A DNA stretch of 64,000 nt from positions 124,001 through 188,000 of the forward strand of contig NZ_JARVKW010000007.1 in the NCBI RefSeq assembly GCF_029813775.1. The letters run 5' to 3'. Below the pieces are notes generated by a model, which did not search any database, was not told the origin of the DNA, and saw only the letters and a list, made by a program, of their open reading frames with translations. Below, piece by piece: positions 61,006-64,000 of this stretch. A program made the position numbers and the translations under genes. Each line of letters opens with the position of its first letter. Within the stretch, counting starts at the first letter, position 1. The stretch comes from Streptomyces sp. DH24. GTDB lineage: Bacteria > Actinomycetota > Actinomycetes > Streptomycetales > Streptomycetaceae.

Positions 61006-63993
61006 TCAGCTGCTTTGCGGACTGCCGGAGGGCTTCGGCGACGGACTGCCGGACGGTTTCGGGCTGCTGTCGCCCTTGCCGTCCCCGGCGGCCGCACCGC
61101 TGCCCCGCGCGGCCCGGGACTGTGCGTCCTCGGCCCGCTGCAGCGCGTCCTCCAGGTCCTGCTGCGCCTTGCCGTACGCCTCCCAGTCGCCCTTCTTCAG
61201 GGCTTCCTGGCCGGCCTCGAAGGCCTTCTGGGCGTCGTCGAGCGCTTCCTGGACCGTCGGGTTGTCGGACGTCGGCGGAGGCGTCGTCTCCTCGTCGCCC
61301 TCGTCCGGCGGCGGCTGGGTCGGGGCGCCCGCGGCTCCGAAGACCTTGTCGAGGGCCTCCTCCAGCGTGTCCTCGAAGGCGGTGTTGCCTCCGTAGGTGA
61401 CCAGCACCTTGCGCAGCAGGGGGTACTTCAGTCCGCCACCGCGCACGTAGACCGGCTCCACGTAGAGCAGTCCGCCGTCGAGCGGGACGGCCAGCAGGTT
61501 GCCGTACTCGACTTCGGAGTCGCCGCCTCTCAGCAGCCTGATCGTCTCGGCGATGTCCTGCTCGGAGTTGAACTGGCTCTGCACCTGTTTGGGCCCGGCG
61601 GCCGTGGTGCTCGTCGGCAGTTTCAGGATTCTGATGGCGCCGTAGCCGCTGGTGCCCGCCTCGGCGTCGACCGCCATGAACGCGCTCAGGTTGTCACGCC
61701 CGTTGGGCGTGAACGTCGTCGTCAGCGAGAACGACTGCGCCTTCTGGTCGGGCATCTTCATGCTGAGGTAGTACGGCGGAACCGCGTTGCCCGACTTGTT
61801 GGTCGGGTCGTCCGGCACCTGCCACACCTCGCTGCCGCTCAGGAACGTCTGCGCGTCCTTGACGTGGTAGCGGGTCAGCAGCTCGCGCTGCACCTTGAAC
61901 AGGTCCTGCGGGTACCGCAGATGAGCCATCAGCGCGTCGGAGATGTCGGTCTTGGACTCGACCGTGCCGGGGAACGCCTTCATCCACGTCTTCAGGACGG
62001 GGTCCTTGGTGTCCCACTCGTACAGCTTGACCTCGCCGCTGTACGCGTCGACGGTCGCCTTCACCGAGTTGCGGATGTAGTTGACCTGGTTCTGCTGGGC
62101 CACCACCGCGCGGTTGTTGTTGGTGGCGGTCAGCGAGTCGGCCGTCGTGTCGCCGAGCGTCGTCCGCGACGAGTACGGGTAGCCGTTCGTCGTCGTGTAC
62201 GCGTCCACGATCCACTGGATACGGCCGTCCACGACCGCCGGGTAGGCGTCGCCGTCGATGGTCAGCCACGGGGCGATCGCCTCGACGCGCTCCTTCGGCG
62301 TGCGGTTGTACAGGATCCGCGAACCCTCGCCGATGGCACCGGAGTAGAGGATCTGCGGCTCGTTGAACGCCACCGCGTACGCGGCCCGGTTGACCGGGCT
62401 GGAGAGGTTGACCCCGCTGTCGCCCTTGTAGCTGTAGGTCTTCTCACCGCTGTCGTCGGAGTAGTCGATCTCCTTCTGGGGACCGCCGACGATCGAGTAC
62501 GAGGTGGTCTTCTCGCCGTAGTAGATCCGCTGCTCGTACGACCCGAGGTCGCCCTTGGACGGCAGGTCCGACTCGGTGAACTTCGGGCGGCCCTCGGAGT
62601 CGGCACTGGTGCCCTCGGCTGCGACGACGCCGTAGCCGTGGGTGTAACGGAAGTGGTCGTTGATCCAGTTGTTCTTCGGGATGCCGTTCAGGTTCAGCTC
62701 GCGCAGACCGATGACGGTGTCCTGGTCCTTGCCGTCCTTGTTGTACCGGTCGACGTCCAGGTTGGTCGGGAACGCGTAGTAGTTCCTGATCTGCTGGAGC
62801 TGCTGGAACGTCGGGGACACGATGTTCGGGTCGAGGATGCGGATGCTCGCCGTGGCGTCGACGTCGTCGCGCAGCTGGGTCTTGTCCTCGGTCTGGCTCG
62901 TGCCCGGGTACTCGGTGACCTTCGTGCCGTCGATGCCGTAGGCGTCACGCGTGGCCTTGAGGTTCTTCTCGACGTACGGGGCTTCCTTGGCCTGCTCGTT
63001 CGGCTGCACCTGGAACTTCTGCACGATCGCCGGGTACAGGCCGCCGATGAGGATCGCGGACAGCACCATCAGGCCCAGGCCGATCACGGGCAGCTGCCAG
63101 GTACGCCGCCACAGCGTGGCGAAGAACAGCAGCGCGCAGATGACGGCGATGCAGAACAGGATGGTCTTGGCCGGCAGGTAGGCGTTCGCGTCGACGTACC
63201 TCAGGCCGGTCCAGTTGTCCGTGGCCTTGAAGTCGCTGGACTTGACCGCGAGTCCGTACCGGTCGAGCCAGTAGGCGACCGCCTTCAGCGCGACGAACAC
63301 ACCGATGAGCACCGACAGGTGGCCGGTGGCCGCCGCGGTGGCGCGGGCGCCCGGGCTGGTGACGCGCAGGCCGCCGTACAGGTAGTGCGTGAGCGCGGCG
63401 GCGATCACGGAGAGGATCACAGCGGCGAAGCCGAAGCCCAGCAGGAACCGGTACCAGGGCAGGTCGAACGCGTAGAAGGACACGTCCAGCTTGAACTGGG
63501 GGTCCTTCTCGCCGAAGGACACGCCGTTGACCCACATCAGCCAGGTCCGCCACTGGCTGGAGGCGGAGGCACCGGCGATGAGACCCACCAGGGCGGTGAT
63601 CCCGAGGAGCAGCCACTTCTTGTACGGGTTGATGCTCATCCGGTAGCGGTCGAGGTTCTGCTGCTCGGCCGACATGGCGCTCAGCGGGGGCCGCAGCCGG
63701 TGGGCCAGCCAGATGTTGAGCCCGACGGCGACGGCCATCAGCAGACCGAAGACGAAGAAGAGACCGATCTTGGTCCACAGGGTCGTCGTGAAGACCGACG
63801 AGTAGTCCACCGAGCGATACCACAGCCAGTCGGCCCAGAAGCCCGCGAACATCGTGAACGCCATGAGAAGCACGGCGAGCACGCCCAATGTCATGAGCAG
63901 GGTCCGGACACGCCGGGACGGGCGGCCCACTCTGATCCGTGGCCCCGTCGGGCCTCCGCCGCGGTCCGGCATCTGGAAAGCCAAGGTGCGCAC
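61006..63993 (-). CDS. UPF0182-family integral membrane protein
   Basis: A 995-residue protein. About seven membrane helices fill the first 330 residues, starting [22 protein letters not shown]. They are followed by a large extracytoplasmic domain (about 340-880), and the C-terminus ends in a coiled-coil stretch and a Pro/Ser/Lys-rich tail ([16 protein letters not shown]). UPF0182 is conserved in actinobacteria but has no assigned function. The start may be GTG at 63993 or ATG at 63972, seven codons later; the window edge prevents a decision. Confidence 0.9.
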   Translation of the reverse strand: MRTLAFQMPDRGGGPTGPRIRVGRPSRRVRTLLMTLGVLAVLLMAFTMFAGFWADWLWYRSVDYSSVFTTTLWTKIGLFFVFGLLMAVAVGLNIWLAHRLRPPLSAMSAEQQNLDRYRMSINPYKKWLLLGITALVGLIAGASASSQWRTWLMWVNGVSFGEKDPQFKLDVSFYAFDLPWYRFLLGFGFAAVILSVIAAALTHYLYGGLRVTSPGARATAAATGHLSVLIGVFVALKAVAYWLDRYGLAVKSSDFKATDNWTGLRYVDANAYLPAKTILFCIAVICALLFFATLWRRTWQLPVIGLGLMVLSAILIGGLYPAIVQKFQVQPNEQAKEAPYVEKNLKATRDAYGIDGTKVTEYPGTSQTEDKTQLRDDVDATASIRILDPNIVSPTFQQLQQIRNYYAFPTNLDVDRYNKDGKDQDTVIGLRELNLNGIPKNNWINDHFRYTHGYGVVAAEGTSADSEGRPKFTESDLPSKGDLGSYEQRIYYGEKTTSYSIVGGPQKEIDYSDDSGEKTYSYKGDSGVNLSSPVNRAAYAVAFNEPQILYSGAIGEGSRILYNRTPKERVEAIAPWLTIDGDAYPAVVDGRIQWIVDAYTTTNGYPYSSRTTLGDTTADSLTATNNNRAVVAQQNQVNYIRNSVKATVDAYSGEVKLYEWDTKDPVLKTWMKAFPGTVESKTDISDALMAHLRYPQDLFKVQRELLTRYHVKDAQTFLSGSEVWQVPDDPTNKSGNAVPPYYLSMKMPDQKAQSFSLTTTFTPNGRDNLSAFMAVDAEAGTSGYGAIRILKLPTSTTAAGPKQVQSQFNSEQDIAETIRLLRGGDSEVEYGNLLAVPLDGGLLYVEPVYVRGGGLKYPLLRKVLVTYGGNTAFEDTLEEALDKVFGAAGAPTQPPPDEGDEETTPPPTSDNPTVQEALDDAQKAFEAGQEALKKGDWEAYGKAQQDLEDALQRAEDAQSRAARGSGAAAGDGKGDSSPKPSGSPSPKPSGSPQSS

Positions 63994-64000
63994 CTCGAAG

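Overview
This is a high-GC, gene-dense actinobacterial chromosome segment that reads as core Streptomyces. The gene set and order closely match, from memory, the S. coelicolor SCO5260 to SCO52xx region: sodN/sodX, prsH/sigH, wblE, dasRABC, nrdABS, the albaflavenone pair, sigR/rsrA, aroA/rsgA, hisN, and catalase with a Fur regulator. I see no prophage, insertion sequence or CRISPR array. Most genes have third-position-GC codon use, so long antisense ORFs are shadows and were ignored.

Layout. 0.46-3.2 kb: polar amino-acid ABC importer operon. 3.3-11 kb: a methyltransferase, a CGNR zinc-finger protein, nickel superoxide dismutase with its leader peptidase, small regulators, an ECF42-type sigma factor with its DGPF partner, and a TetR/reductase pair around a 36-bp palindrome. 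11.4-14.1 kb: a Family 2B encapsulin shell gene, usually annotated as a Crp-like regulator, followed by a polyprenyl diphosphate synthase, its likely cargo. 14.5-17.3 kb: a PLP enzyme, a Na+/H+ antiporter and a UBP zinc finger. 17.6-23 kb: anti-sigma/sigma pair prsH-sigH, a lipid kinase, wblE and a PdtaS-like histidine kinase. 23.4-24.9 kb: a TetR/SDR divergent pair.

25.2-32.6 kb is the amino-sugar regulon: nagB, a GH3 N-acetylglucosaminidase, dasC-dasB-dasA and the regulator dasR. Sites matching the DasR operator lie upstream of nagB and between dasA and dasR. 32.8-34.7 kb: a monocarboxylate-type symporter. 35.3-40.2 kb: nrdA-nrdB-nrdS, preceded by two NrdR boxes and a cobalamin riboswitch. 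40.3-42.7 kb: CYP170A1-type P450 and epi-isozizaene synthase (albaflavenone pathway). 43-50.4 kb: peptide deformylase, a TPR-like protein, two HD-domain membrane proteins, the sigR-rsrA thiol-stress switch with its own SigR promoter, a hydrolase and an SRAP protein. 50.5-56.3 kb: an M50-like protein, aroA, rsgA, an SMR transporter, a TetR regulator, hisN and a CBS protein. 56.5-64 kb: catalase and CatR, two identical initiator tRNA genes flanking a Sel1-repeat protein, and a UPF0182 membrane protein.

The most interesting parts are the encapsulin/prenyl-synthase nanocompartment, the layered nrd control region and several unexplained tandem-repeat blocks between genes.
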